64,000 bases of DNA from Actinoalloteichus caeruleus DSM 43889. Lineage in GTDB: Bacteria; Actinomycetota; Actinomycetes; Mycobacteriales; Pseudonocardiaceae. Made by a program: the position numbers and the translations under genes. Position 1 is the stretch's first letter; every line of letters starts with the position of its first letter. Below the pieces are notes generated by a model. The model was not told the origin of the DNA and did not search any database. It saw only the letters and a list, made by a program, of their open reading frames with translations. This document shows positions 55,446 to 64,000 of the stretch, piece after piece. Location of the stretch: positions 5,518,001 through 5,582,000 of the forward strand of contig NZ_AUBJ02000001.1 of the NCBI RefSeq assembly GCF_000429185.2, given 5' to 3'.

Positions 55446-57352
55446 GTGGCGGGACGGATCCGGGACAGCGACATCGCGGAAGTACGGGACCGCAGCCGGG
55501 TCGACGAGGTCATCGGGGAGTACGTCGAGCTTCGTCGTGCCGGTGCGGGCGCGCTCAAGGGACTGTGCCCCTTCCACGACGAGAAGACCCCCTCGTTCAA
55601 CGTGCGCCCGAACCACGGCACCTTCCACTGCTTCGGCTGCGGTGAGGGTGGCGACGCGATCAGCTTCCTGATGAAGCACGACCACCTCGGTTTCGTCGAG
55701 GCGGTCGAGCGGCTGGCGGACCGCATCGGGTACCGGTTGACCTACGAGGGCGGCGGCACCACGGTCCAGCGGGACCGGGGGACGCGGTCCCGGCTGATCG
55801 AGGCGCACCGGGCGGCGGCGGAGTTCTACGCGGAACAGCTGCGCACCCCGGAGGCGGTGGCCGCCCGCGAGTTCCTGGCCACCCGGGGCTTCGACGAGGA
55901 GGCGGCGACCCGGTTCGGCTGCGGTTTCGCCCCCGCCGGGTGGGACACGCTCACCAAGCACCTGCTCGGGCGGGGTTTCGCGCTGGAGGAGCTGTACAAG
56001 GCGCAGCTCTCCCGCGAGGGCCGGCGCGGCCCGATCGACCGGTTCCACCGCCGGTTGTTGTGGCCGATCCGGGAGATCTCCGGGGACGTCGTCGGGTTCG
56101 GCGCCCGCCGGATCTTCGACGAGGACCCGATCCAGGCGAAGTACGTCAACACCTCCGAGAGCCCGATCTACAAGAAGTCGCAGGTGCTCTTCGGTCTCGA
56201 CCTGGCCCGTCGGGAGATCGCCCGCCGGCGGCAGGCCGTCGTGGTGGAGGGCTACACCGACGTGATGGCCATGCACCTGGCGGGTGTTCCCACGGCGGTG
56301 GCCTCCTGCGGGACGGCCTTCGGTGAGGACCACATCGCGGTGCTCCGCAGGTTGTTGATGGACGACGACGCCTTCCGGGGCGAGGTGATCTACACCTTCG
56401 ACGGCGACGAGGCGGGGAAGAAGGCCGCGCTGCGCGCCTTCGACGAGGACCAGCGGTTCACCACCCAGACCTACGTCGCGGTCGCGCCGGAGGGCATGGA
56501 CCCGTGCGAACTCCGGCAGGACAAGGGGGACGCGGCGGTCCGGGACCTCGTCGCCCAGCGCACCCCGCTGTTCGAGTTCGCGATCAGGGCGGTGTTGGAG
56601 GAGTACGACCTGGACACCGCCGAGGGGCAGGTGGAGGCGCTGCGGCGCACGGTCCCGCTGGTGGCCAGGATCAAGGACCAGGCGCTCCGGGAGCGTTACG
56701 CGCCCCGGCTGGCCGGCTGGGTCGGCTGGCCCGAGGAGCAGACGGTGGTGCGCCGGGTGCGGGAGAGCGCCGGGGGGAAGGCGGAGGCCCCCGGCCCCGA
56801 CGGGCACGGGCGACCGACCCGAACCAGGGCAGCCTGGCCGTCGACGTCGACGCGCCTGCCCGCCCCGATCCCCGTGACCCGGCGCTGCACGTGCAGCGGG
56901 AGGCGCTGAAGATCGCGCTCCAGCTCCCCGCGCTCGCCGGCCCGGTGTACGACACGCTGGACGAGAGCGCCTTCACCCACCCCGCCTACGTCGCGCTGCA
57001 CCGGGCCGTGATCGCCGCCGGCGGCGCGTCCTGCGGGCTGTCGGGGTCCTCGCTGGTGGACGCCGTGGGCCGGGAGTGCGCGCACGACTCGCTCCGGTCG
57101 TTGCTGACCGAGCTGTCGGTGGAGTCGTTGCGCTCCCGGTCGGAGTCCGATCCCCGCTACGTGTCCAGCATCCTCGCCGCGATGCGTGAGTTCGTGGTGG
57201 CCAGCCAGATCTCCGACCTGAAGTCGAGGCTCCAGCGGATGTCGCCCACCCAGGACGCCGACGAGTACCGGGCCCTGTTCGGGGACCTGGTGAGCCTGGA
57301 GGAGTACCGGAAGGCGCTGCGGGAGCAGTCGGCCATGGGAGGACTGGTGTGA
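55446..57352 (+). CDS. dnaG: DNA primase, with an apparent single-base frameshift near 56808
   Basis: Synthesises RNA primers at the replication fork. The N-terminal zinc ribbon has CPFHDEKTPSF and CFGCGEGG, then the TOPRIM core EGYTDVMAMH...GTAF and YTFDGDEAGKKAA. The first frame ends at 56909 after an out-of-character tail. The C-terminal DnaB-binding domain (ALHVQREALKIALQLPAL to the stop) continues in the -1 frame. Third-position G/C switches frame at about 56806-56812, as if one G were missing from a GGGG run (CAC GGG GCG ACC). Joined, the protein is about 635 residues, normal for DnaG. As the gene is essential, a sequencing or assembly error is most likely. Confidence 0.88.
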
Positions 57353-57903
57353 CGGGCTGGTGGAAGCGGTTCACCGAGCAGCTGGCCGGGCGGGAACCCG
57401 TACCCGACGGCTTCGAGGGCACGCTCGAGGGGGACGAACGCGTGCTCGCCTCCGCGTCGACGGGGCTGGGTGGGGTCGTCCTCGCGACCCAGCTGGGGCT
57501 GTGGCTGCCTGACGTGGAGGTGGGCCACCGGCGGGTCGGTTGGCACCTGGTCAGCAAGGCGACCTGGCGGGACGGGGTCCTCACGGTGGTCGAGTCCGTG
57601 GCCGAGGAGCCGGCGGAGGACGTGCAGGTGCTCACCGACCAGGCCCCGCGCCGGTACGCGCTGGAACAGCCGGGGCGGCTGCCGGAGATCGTCCACAAGC
57701 GGGTCACCGGTTCCATCCAGTCCCGTCACCACCGGGAGCTCCCGGGTGGGGGAGCCTGGTTCGTCCAGCGGAGGATTCCGGGCCGGACCGGGGTGCTGTT
57801 GCAGGTCCGGCCGGAGCCGGGCACCGACGGCGGGGCCGTCACCGAGGTGGCGACGGCGGTCGCCGCCCAGATCCGCCGAGCACGGGATGCCTCCCAGGAG
57901 TAG
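57349..57903 (+). CDS. Conserved-looking hypothetical protein coupled to dnaG
   Basis: A 184-residue soluble protein of unknown function. It begins MTGWWKRFTEQLAGREPVP and has a beta-rich middle part (VLASASTGLGGVVLATQLGLW, GWHLVSKATWRDGVLTVVE) and a C-terminal helix. The GTG overlaps the dnaG stop (GTGA), so expression depends on dnaG translation; full-length dnaG readthrough would be needed for coupling. Fold resembles small PH-like or lipocalin-like beta proteins, but I cannot assign a family. Confidence 0.75.
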   Translation: MTGWWKRFTEQLAGREPVPDGFEGTLEGDERVLASASTGLGGVVLATQLGLWLPDVEVGHRRVGWHLVSKATWRDGVLTVVESVAEEPAEDVQVLTDQAPRRYALEQPGRLPEIVHKRVTGSIQSRHHRELPGGGAWFVQRRIPGRTGVLLQVRPEPGTDGGAVTEVATAVAAQIRRARDASQE

Positions 57904-58010
57904 CCGGCGTTCCTGAGATGGGGGACGCTTCACCCGCACGTGGAGTCGGTCGCGCACGCTCCGCTGCGGGTGCGGCGAGCCCCGCGTAGCCTGACCACCG
58001 AGGAGGCAAC

Positions 58011-58211
58011 ATGATCAAGATCGCGATCGGTGCCGCCGTCGGCTACGTCCTGGGGGCGAAGGCGGGGCGGGCACGCTACGAGCAACTGGTTCGCGCCTAC
58101 CAGCAGGTCGTCAACCACCCCACGGTCCGCACGACCGTGGACTCGGCGTCGGCCAAGGTACGTGACCTGGCCCGTCGGACCTCCGCCCGCTACAGCGAGA
58201 CGGACATCTGA
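58011..58211 (+). CDS. Small YtxH-like membrane-associated protein
   Basis: A 66-residue protein. MIKIAIGAAVGYVLGAKAGR is a glycine-zipper-like membrane segment of the YtxH type, followed by an amphipathic helix and a polar Ser/Arg-rich end. ATG with GAGGAGG upstream and TAGCCT (57987-57992) as a possible -10. Similar short proteins follow dnaG in other actinobacteria; function unknown. Confidence 0.78.
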   Translation: MIKIAIGAAVGYVLGAKAGRARYEQLVRAYQQVVNHPTVRTTVDSASAKVRDLARRTSARYSETDI

Positions 58212-58756
58212 CGGCCCTCGGCGACGAGGGCGCGTGGGCGGGCCTACCGCATGGGCGGCCCGCCCACCCGCTTCGACGGGCGGACCCCCGCTCCGGGTGG
58301 GTCGGGCCTCCCCGCTCGGGTGGGCCGGCGGCGGTGGACGGGGTCCCCTGGGCCAGTCGTCGGTGCCGCGCCCCTCGGCCCTCGCCCCGGCGGTCGCGGT
58401 GACGGCGGTGCTGGGCGAGGCGTGCCAGCGCCGGGGGAGCGTGGTGGCCCGCCGCCCGCACGGCGGGCGGCGGCCGGGCGTCGCGGAGGTCGGAGCGGAA
58501 CCACGTCGTCCCGCGCGGGCTGGCCGTGGACCGACGGTCGGCGCGGTCGATCTCCGGTGCGCCCTGCTCCGAACGGGGACGGCCCCGTGACGCGCGCTTC
58601 GGGAGTTCCGTCCCGGCCCGGCCGCCTCCCGATCCGCGAGGCCGGTGCCCTGATGCCCGGGCCGCGCCCGAACGCGGCCCGGAACCCCCTTCCCGGTGGG
58701 AACGGCACCCCTCGTGGCCACCACACCGGCACGGTCGGTGGTGGCTCACGGCCCGG
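58212..58756. other. 545-nt convergent region without a supported gene
   Basis: It lies between a plus- and a minus-strand gene. Frames in both directions are Arg/Pro/Gly-rich shadows. No hairpin above background was picked out and no tRNA was recognised. Confidence 0.4.
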
Positions 58757-59539
58757 TCAGCCCCGCGGGGTGGTCGCCACGACGAAGATCCGCCGGAAGG
58801 GGAACCACGTCGTGCCGTCCGCCCGACGCGGATAGGCCTCCCGGAGCAGCGGGGCGAGGTCCTCTCGGAACTCACGCCACCCGGCGTCGTCGAGCTGGGT
58901 CCGCACCGGACGGAGACCCGTTCCGCTGAGCCATTCCAGGACCGGGTCCTCGCCGGTCAGCCGCTGGAGGTAGGTGGTCTCCCACGCGTCGACCGCGCAC
59001 CCGGCCGCCGCCAGGAGGTCGCCGTACTCGGTGGGGGTGGAGACGACGTCGGCGCGGGCGACGAGCGCGTCGCCGAGCCGTTCCCGCCAGCGGGTCGTGG
59101 TGGCGACCTGGCGGGCGCTGACGTGCGCGGGGCTGCCCTGGTTCCCGGGGACCTGAAAGGCGATGGTCGCGCCAGCCGGGAGCTCCCGCGTCCAACGGCG
59201 GAGCAGCTCCCGGTGCTCGGGGACCCACTGGAGGAGGGCGTTGGCGACGACGACGTCGGTGTCCGGGCTCGGGTGCCACTCCCGGACGTCTCCCAGCTCC
59301 GCCGCCAGTCCGAGCGCGCGGGCCTCCTCGACCATCTCGGGCGAGGAGTCGAGCGCCTCGACCGTGGCGGTGGGCCACCGGCGAGGTAGGTCGGCGGTGA
59401 GGTTGCCGGGGCCGCAGCCGAGGTCGACGACCCGGCGGGGCGCGGTCGTCCTGACCCGGGCGAGCAGGTCGTGGAAGGGGCGGCCCCGCTCCTCGGCGAA
59501 GGTGAGGTAGGTGGCGGGGTCCCACTGGGGGTTCTGCAT
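58757..59539 (-). CDS. tam: Trans-aconitate 2-methyltransferase-like enzyme
   Basis: A 260-residue class I methyltransferase. It begins MQNPQWDPATYLTFAEERGRP, a lead-in typical of Tam, then motif I VVDLGCGPGNLTADLP, EALDSSPEMVEEAR and VVVANALLQWVPEHREL. It would methylate trans-aconitate, a by-product that inhibits the TCA cycle. The ATG has GGAGG 5 nt upstream. The promoter carries a striking CGTACG-type palindrome, pointing to a TetR-like regulator not encoded in the window. Confidence 0.88.
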   Translation of the reverse strand: MQNPQWDPATYLTFAEERGRPFHDLLARVRTTAPRRVVDLGCGPGNLTADLPRRWPTATVEALDSSPEMVEEARALGLAAELGDVREWHPSPDTDVVVANALLQWVPEHRELLRRWTRELPAGATIAFQVPGNQGSPAHVSARQVATTTRWRERLGDALVARADVVSTPTEYGDLLAAAGCAVDAWETTYLQRLTGEDPVLEWLSGTGLRPVRTQLDDAGWREFREDLAPLLREAYPRRADGTTWFPFRRIFVVATTPRG

Positions 59540-60296
59540 CAAGCCTCCAAAACCGTACGTACGTTTTTTATACTAGGCGGGGTGGAGCGAGTTCGGGAAG
59601 GGGTCGGTCGTGCGGATCGCGAAGCCCGTCGCAGCCGGGCCCCGGGGAGCGCACCCCCGGCGGGGAACGGGGCGTCTCCGCGTTCGTCGTCGCCCACGGG
59701 GTCGGGTGGTCCGATCCTCCCGCCGGCTCCCCGCGTGACGGAGGCGGCCGTCGCGTTTTCACTCGAACGGTTCACCTTCGTGTGGGCCGTCGGTCCGCTT
59801 CCGGAAAGGTCTCGGGTCGCGGGGCGAATTCCCGGTTCCCGTCGTCGGCGGCGTTCGAGACCCACCTCGACCGCCGTGGCGGTCCCGGGCGGGGCGGCCC
59901 GTCCCGGACCCTGCCCTCGGGGGCGTACCGGCTCCGTTGGCCCGCCATCTCCCCTCCCGGAACTGGATGTGCCGCCGAAGCGATCCCGGTGCGCGGGTGG
60001 GCGTGAGGCATCGGGGTTCGGGGGAGTCGCAGGTAGGGCGGCCAGGGGGACGCTGGAGTGGTGCCGGTCCCGTATTCCCCGACCGGTGGATCGCTCATGG
60101 TGCGGAACTGGGCGGTGATCGGCCGAGAATGTCGACGGAAACGATGCACTTTTGGCATTGGAGTGAATTGACTGCACTGTGGTGTGCAATAGATCGAGTG
60201 CTAGGCCAGTAGCGTGAAGTGGTCTCTGTCGCCATTCCCACTCCTGTGATTGTCTTTCGTCTGCTTCTGGGGAATGGACGAAGGAGAACGCGGGTC
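59540..60296. other. 757-nt divergent control region between tam and the lipid cluster
   Basis: No supported gene. The left end holds the tam promoter and operator. The right 180 nt (from about 60110) are markedly less GC-rich than the surroundings and include the near inverted repeat TGCAC/GTGCA (60171-60186), which may be a regulatory site for the downstream biosynthetic operon. Confidence 0.45.
59549..59568. promoter_or_regulatory. Palindromic operator at the tam transcription start
   Basis: AAAAC-CGTACGTACG-TTTTT: the 10-nt core (59554-59563) is a perfect palindrome and the A/T flanks extend it to 20 nt with one mismatched pair. The minus-strand -10 TAGTAT (59570-59575) places transcription start inside it, so repression is likely. 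CGTACG cores are common in TetR-family operators. Confidence 0.65.
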
Positions 60297-61421
60297 ATGA
60301 CGGTCGCCATCACCGGAGCCACCGGTTTCCTCGGCATACACCTGGTCCGCGAACTGTTGGCCGAACACGACGAGTTGATCGTCCTGGTGCGCTCCTCCGG
60401 CCCGACCGCCCTCCGGCGGCTGATGCGCTTCTACGCCGAACTCGGCACGACACCGGCGGAGGTCCGCGACCTCCGGACCCGGCTGCGCCTTGTGCCGGTC
60501 GACCTCACCGCGCCGGGGCTCGGACTGCGGCCCCCCGCCTTCCGCGCGCTCGCCGACGAGATCGACGCTCTCTGGCACAGCGCGGGCGACACCGATCTCG
60601 GCGGTGGGCTGGCCGACCTGAGACGGACCAACCTCGACGGGACCCGGGGCGTCCTGGCCCTGGCCCTGGCCGGCGAGCGCAGGCCGCGGGTGTACCACGT
60701 GAGCACCGCGTTCGTCGCCGGCCGTCGCCGGCACGGCACCGTGGAAGAGGACGACCTGGACGACAGCCACGGCTTCGAGAACTTCTACGAGCAGTCCAAG
60801 TTCGAGGCCGAGGTGCTGGTCCGCCGGTGGGCCACCGAACACGCCAGGCCGGTGGCGGTCCTCCGCCCGAGCGTCCTGGTCACCGATCGGGCCTTCCGGG
60901 GCCCGCGTCCAGGGCACCCGGTCGGGATCCTGCTCCGCAGGATGGCCGACACGGTCCGCCAGCACCAGGAGCCCTCCACCGGGCGGGGGTCGGCCAGGAC
61001 GGAGGTCCGCGTCGTCGGGGACCACGAGGCGCGGTTGAACTTCCTCCCCGTGGAGAAGGCCGCGCGGATGATGGTGCGGCTCGCGGCCAGCGGGACCACC
61101 GGCCTGGTCGACACCTACCACGTCGTCGCCCGGGACGACGTGTCCGTCCTGCTCCTCACGGGTCTCGTCGAACGGTTCCTACCACTGCGGATCCGCCTCG
61201 TCTCCGAGTTACCCGCGCCGCTGTCCGCCCTGGAGTTCGCGACCAGCCTGCAACCAGCCCTCGCCGGCTACCTGCTGCACCACCGTCGACTCGACGCCTC
61301 CCGGACCTGGTCCCGGCTCGGTGGGACCGCCGGAACCAGCGAGCCGTCCCCTCCCCGGATCGACCTGGACTACCTGTCCGCGGCGATGCGCCGGCCACCG
61401 CTGCTGGGCGCGAGCGACTGA
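60297..61421 (+). CDS. Thioester-reductase-like extended SDR (NAD-binding_4)
   Basis: A 374-residue stand-alone reductase. Gly-rich NAD(P) site GATGFLG (residues 7-13), RRTNLDGTRGVLALA, HVSTAFVAG (Ser136), and the catalytic Y164EQSK168. The arrangement resembles thioester reductase domains that release acyl chains from carrier proteins as aldehydes or alcohols. ATG with AGGAG upstream. It is followed after 14 nt by the PfaD gene, so it likely acts in the same lipid pathway, on a growing or finished acyl chain. Confidence 0.85.
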   Translation: MTVAITGATGFLGIHLVRELLAEHDELIVLVRSSGPTALRRLMRFYAELGTTPAEVRDLRTRLRLVPVDLTAPGLGLRPPAFRALADEIDALWHSAGDTDLGGGLADLRRTNLDGTRGVLALALAGERRPRVYHVSTAFVAGRRRHGTVEEDDLDDSHGFENFYEQSKFEAEVLVRRWATEHARPVAVLRPSVLVTDRAFRGPRPGHPVGILLRRMADTVRQHQEPSTGRGSARTEVRVVGDHEARLNFLPVEKAARMMVRLAASGTTGLVDTYHVVARDDVSVLLLTGLVERFLPLRIRLVSELPAPLSALEFATSLQPALAGYLLHHRRLDASRTWSRLGGTAGTSEPSPPRIDLDYLSAAMRRPPLLGASD

Positions 61422-61435
61422 CCGGAGGAGCACCG

Positions 61436-63052
61436 ATGGCCGTGTCACCCCCGCACCCCTCGACCAACCTCCCGACCTGGCGGCCGGCCGAACTGCCGCC
61501 GGCCTTCACCGCCCACGAGCTCCCCGACGCCCTGCACCGCATCCGGGAACCCCTGCACGTCGTCCGCGACCGGGACGGCCACTACGGGCTCGGCGTCGGC
61601 GGCGGACCGGGCAGCGGGCCGCACGGGTACCCACTGGTCGGCTCCCTCCCGCCCTCCTACCCCGAATGGCTGGGCGACCGCTCCTTCCTCGACGCCCACG
61701 GGGTCCGCTTCCCCTACGTCGCCGGGGAGATGGCCAACGGGATCGCCGGCACCCGGATGGTGACCGCCCTGGCCAGGGCGGACCTGCTCGGTTTCCTCGG
61801 GGCCGCCGGTCTCGGCCTGACCGAGGTCGGGAAGGCGGTGGACGAGCTCGTCGCGGCCCTGCCCGGCCGCCGGAACTGGGGGGTCAACCTGATCCACTCG
61901 CCCGCCGAACCGGACCTCGAACGGGCGGTCGCGGAGCTGCTGCTGGACCGCGAGGTGCCCTGCGTCTCGGTGTCGGCGTTCATGGACCTCACCCCGACCG
62001 TCGTCCGCTGCGCGGCCACCGGACTCCGCCGGGGGTCGCGAGGGGAGGTGCTGCGCCGCACCCGGATGTTCGCCAAGGTGTCGCGCCCGGAGACCGCCGC
62101 GCTGTTCCTGGCACCGGCTCCCGACCGACTGCTGCGCGGGCTGGTCGACAGGGGCGAGCTGACACCGGAGGAGGCGGCCCTGGCCGCCACCGTTCCGGTG
62201 GCCGAGGACGTCACCGTCGAGGGGGACAGCGGAGGTCACACGGACAACCGGCCGCTGGGGTGCGTGCTGCCGGTCGTCCTCGGCCTCCGTGACGAGCTGA
62301 CCCGCCGCCACGGCTACCGGCGTCCGGTCCGGGTCGGGGCCGCCGGCGGACTGGGCACCCCCGAGGCGGTGGCGGCCGCGTTCGCGCTCGGCGCCGCCTA
62401 CGTCGTGACCGGTTCGGTGAACCAGGCCTCGGTCGAGGCGAACCTGTCGCGGGAGGCCAAGGACATGCTCGCCAAGGCCGAGGTCACCGACGTCACGATG
62501 GCCCCCGCCGCGGACATGTTCGAGCTGGGCATCAGCCTCCAGGTGCTGCGCAGGGGCACCCTCTTCCCCTCCCGCGCCGGTCGGCTGCGGGTGCTCTACG
62601 AGTCGTACCCGTGCCTGGAGGCGCTGCCCGGCCCCGTGCGGGACACCCTCGAACGGGAGGTGCTGCACGCGTCCCTCGACGAGGTGTGGGCCAGGACCCG
62701 CCGGTTCTGGGAGCGGAGGAACCCGGCCGAACTCGTCAGGGCGGAGGGCGACCCCCGGCACCGCATGGCCCTGGTGTTCCGGTGGTACCTCGGCAGTTCC
62801 AGCCGGTGGGCCATCGAGGGCGCGGAGGACCGGCGGCTCGACTACCAGCTGTGGTGCGGTCCGGCGATGGGGGCCTTCAACCGGTGGGCGGCCGACGGGT
62901 GGCTCGCCGACCCCGAGAACCGGTCCGTCGTGCAGATCGCCCGGAACCTGCTGGAGGGGGCCGCCGTCGTCACCCGGGCCCACCAGGCCAGGACCCTCGG
63001 GGTCCCCGTGCCGGCGCACGCCCTCCGATTCCGATCCCGACCGCTCGGTTGA
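61436..63052 (+). CDS. pfaD: PfaD family trans-acting enoyl reductase
   Basis: A 538-residue FMN-dependent TIM-barrel protein of the nitronate-monooxygenase superfamily. Long stretches match the PfaD/PUFA-synthase type: YVAGEMANGIAG, NWGVNLIHSP, EDVTVEGDSGGHTDNRP, VRVGAAGGLGTPEA, AAYVVTGSVNQA and VTMAPAADMFELGI. In PUFA and some polyketide synthases it reduces the enoyl intermediates in trans. ATG with GGAGGAG upstream. Encoded between the reductase and the megasynthase. Confidence 0.94.
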   Translation: MAVSPPHPSTNLPTWRPAELPPAFTAHELPDALHRIREPLHVVRDRDGHYGLGVGGGPGSGPHGYPLVGSLPPSYPEWLGDRSFLDAHGVRFPYVAGEMANGIAGTRMVTALARADLLGFLGAAGLGLTEVGKAVDELVAALPGRRNWGVNLIHSPAEPDLERAVAELLLDREVPCVSVSAFMDLTPTVVRCAATGLRRGSRGEVLRRTRMFAKVSRPETAALFLAPAPDRLLRGLVDRGELTPEEAALAATVPVAEDVTVEGDSGGHTDNRPLGCVLPVVLGLRDELTRRHGYRRPVRVGAAGGLGTPEAVAAAFALGAAYVVTGSVNQASVEANLSREAKDMLAKAEVTDVTMAPAADMFELGISLQVLRRGTLFPSRAGRLRVLYESYPCLEALPGPVRDTLEREVLHASLDEVWARTRRFWERRNPAELVRAEGDPRHRMALVFRWYLGSSSRWAIEGAEDRRLDYQLWCGPAMGAFNRWAADGWLADPENRSVVQIARNLLEGAAVVTRAHQARTLGVPVPAHALRFRSRPLG

Positions 63053-63082
63053 CGGCCGGCCGGACCGACAGAGAGGCCCACG

Positions 63083-64000
63083 ATGTCATCTGAACCGGCA
63101 ACGCCCCCGATCGCCGTCGTCGGCCTCGGCGTGCTCACCCCCGGCGCGGTCGGGGTCGAGGACTTCTGGCGGATGGTGTTGGAGCGTCGGGACCTGATCA
63201 CCGACGTCCCCCGCGACCGGTGGCTGGTCGAGGACTACTACGACCCCGACCCCTCGGCGCCCGACCACAGCTACGTGCGGCGGGGCGGTTTCCTGTCCGA
63301 TGTCGACTTCGACCCGATGTCCTACGGGATACCCCCGTCCACCCTCGCGGCCACCGACACCTCGCAACTGCTGGCCCTCGTGGTGGCGCGGCAGGTCTTC
63401 GACGCGATCGGCCTCGACGGGGTCGACCGGGAACGGGTCGGCGTGATCCTGGGCGCCTCCACCCTGGACCTCATCCCCTACACGGCGACCCGCCTGCAGG
63501 GGCCGCTGCTGCGCCGGGTGATGCGCGAGCACGGGCTGTCCCCGGACGACACCGAGCGCATCGCCGAACGGGTGGCCGAGCTCATCCCGCCCTGGACGGA
63601 GTCGACGTTCCCCGGCGGCCTGACCAACGTCGTGGCCGGCCGGGTCGCCAACCGGTTCGACCTGCACGGGGTGAACCACACCACCGACGCCGCCTGCGCC
63701 AGCTCCTTCGCCGCGCTGGCCTCGGCGGTGGCGGAGCTGCGGCTGGGGCGTTCGGACCTCGTCCTCACCGGAGGGGTGGACACCTTCAACGACATCACCG
63801 CGTTCGTCGGGTTCAGCAAGACCCCGGCGTTGTCGCTGACCGGGGACTGCCGCCCGTTCTCGGATCGCGCCGACGGCACGATGCTGGGGGAGGCGTTGGG
63901 CATGCTCGCCCTGAAGCGGCTCGAGGACGCCGAACGGGACGGCGACCGGGTGCACGCCCTCATCCGGGGAGTGGGGGCGTCCTCCGACGGGCGGAGCACG
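63083..64000 (+). CDS. pfaA: PfaA-like multidomain synthase, ketosynthase N-terminus (runs off the right edge)
   Basis: The first 306 residues are an iterative beta-ketoacyl synthase of the PUFA-synthase class: IAVVGLGVLTPG, the DYYDPDPSAPDHSYVRRGGF block, VDFDPMSYGIPPSTLAATDTSQ, active-site Cys205 in TTDAACASS, and FSKTPALSLTGDCRPFSD. The catalytic His residues lie beyond the window. The ATG has GAGAGG upstream, 30 nt after pfaD. Expected downstream domains (AT, several ACPs, KR) cannot be seen. It is much closer to PfaA than to modular PKS ketosynthases. Confidence 0.93.
   Translation, partial: MSSEPATPPIAVVGLGVLTPGAVGVEDFWRMVLERRDLITDVPRDRWLVEDYYDPDPSAPDHSYVRRGGFLSDVDFDPMSYGIPPSTLAATDTSQLLALVVARQVFDAIGLDGVDRERVGVILGASTLDLIPYTATRLQGPLLRRVMREHGLSPDDTERIAERVAELIPPWTESTFPGGLTNVVAGRVANRFDLHGVNHTTDAACASSFAALASAVAELRLGRSDLVLTGGVDTFNDITAFVGFSKTPALSLTGDCRPFSDRADGTMLGEALGMLALKRLEDAERDGDRVHALIRGVGASSDGRST

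Noticed and set aside
56771-56780. Programmed -1 frameshift at the G6AAG run in dnaG
   Set aside because: The codon phase there (GCC GGG GGG AAG) does not give a canonical slippery heptamer, and the frame change by codon bias occurs about 35 nt later.

Overview
This 64 kb window is chromosomal DNA of a high-GC actinomycete, most likely of the Pseudonocardiaceae/Pseudonocardiales. The evidence is very high GC with G/C-dominated third codon positions, frequent GTG starts, abundant leaderless promoters (TANNNT about 6-7 nt before the start codon) and gene order. The order holA/rpsT/lepA/sir-cysH/hemW-hrcA-dnaJ/phoH-ybeY-CNNM-era-recO-uppS/zur-smtB/glyQS/dgt-dnaG is, from memory, the order of the Mycobacterium tuberculosis Rv2413c to Rv2343c region, read in reverse. 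The backbone is therefore ancestral, and the interesting parts are insertions and control elements. I recognised no tRNA, rRNA, CRISPR array or insertion sequence.

Layout. 1-9.1 kb: 5' part of a threonine synthase gene behind a SAM-I-type riboswitch; holA, rpsT, a TauE-type permease, a DAHP synthase, an SPFH protein with a small ribbon-helix-helix/AT-hook partner, and small enzymes. 9.2-16.1 kb: lepA, an ImmA/IrrE-like protease gene overlapping a multi-TM MAB_1171c-type gene, a MOSC protein, two overlapping mini membrane ORFs and an enoyl-CoA hydratase-like protein. 16.2-25.2 kb (minus strand): a sulfur assimilation operon (sulfite reductase, Zn-ribbon protein, APS reductase, cysD, cysN, SsuABC-like importer, sirohydrochlorin-chelatase-like protein) headed by a 28-residue cysteine leader peptide. 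25.4-35.5 kb (plus strand): hemW, hrcA, dnaJ, rsmE, HIT, phoH, ybeY, CNNM, a cytidine-deaminase-like protein and era. 36.5-39.1 kb: an arsenic resistance island. 39.9-49.4 kb: recO, uppS, a permease pair with metal-binding features, zur and smtB, a class F sortase and glyQS. 49.6-59.5 kb: peptidase E, FMN reductase, DUF218, dgt, an unexpected serpin gene, dnaG (with an apparent single-base frameshift) and a trans-aconitate-methyltransferase-like gene with a palindromic operator.

59.5-64 kb: an AT-richer control region followed by the start of a secondary-lipid (PUFA-synthase-like) biosynthetic cluster: a thioester-reductase-like SDR, a PfaD-type enoyl reductase and the N-terminal ketosynthase of a PfaA-like megasynthase that runs off the window. 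This is the strongest candidate for an undescribed pathway.

Links between parts: the sulfur operon makes sulfide, and its leader peptide suggests cysteine-responsive attenuation. The SAM riboswitch controls an enzyme at the Thr/Met branch point, so the two control elements flank the sulfur/methionine economy. Metal homeostasis is represented by ars and smtB-zur. All functions are inferred from sequence reading only; no searches were run.
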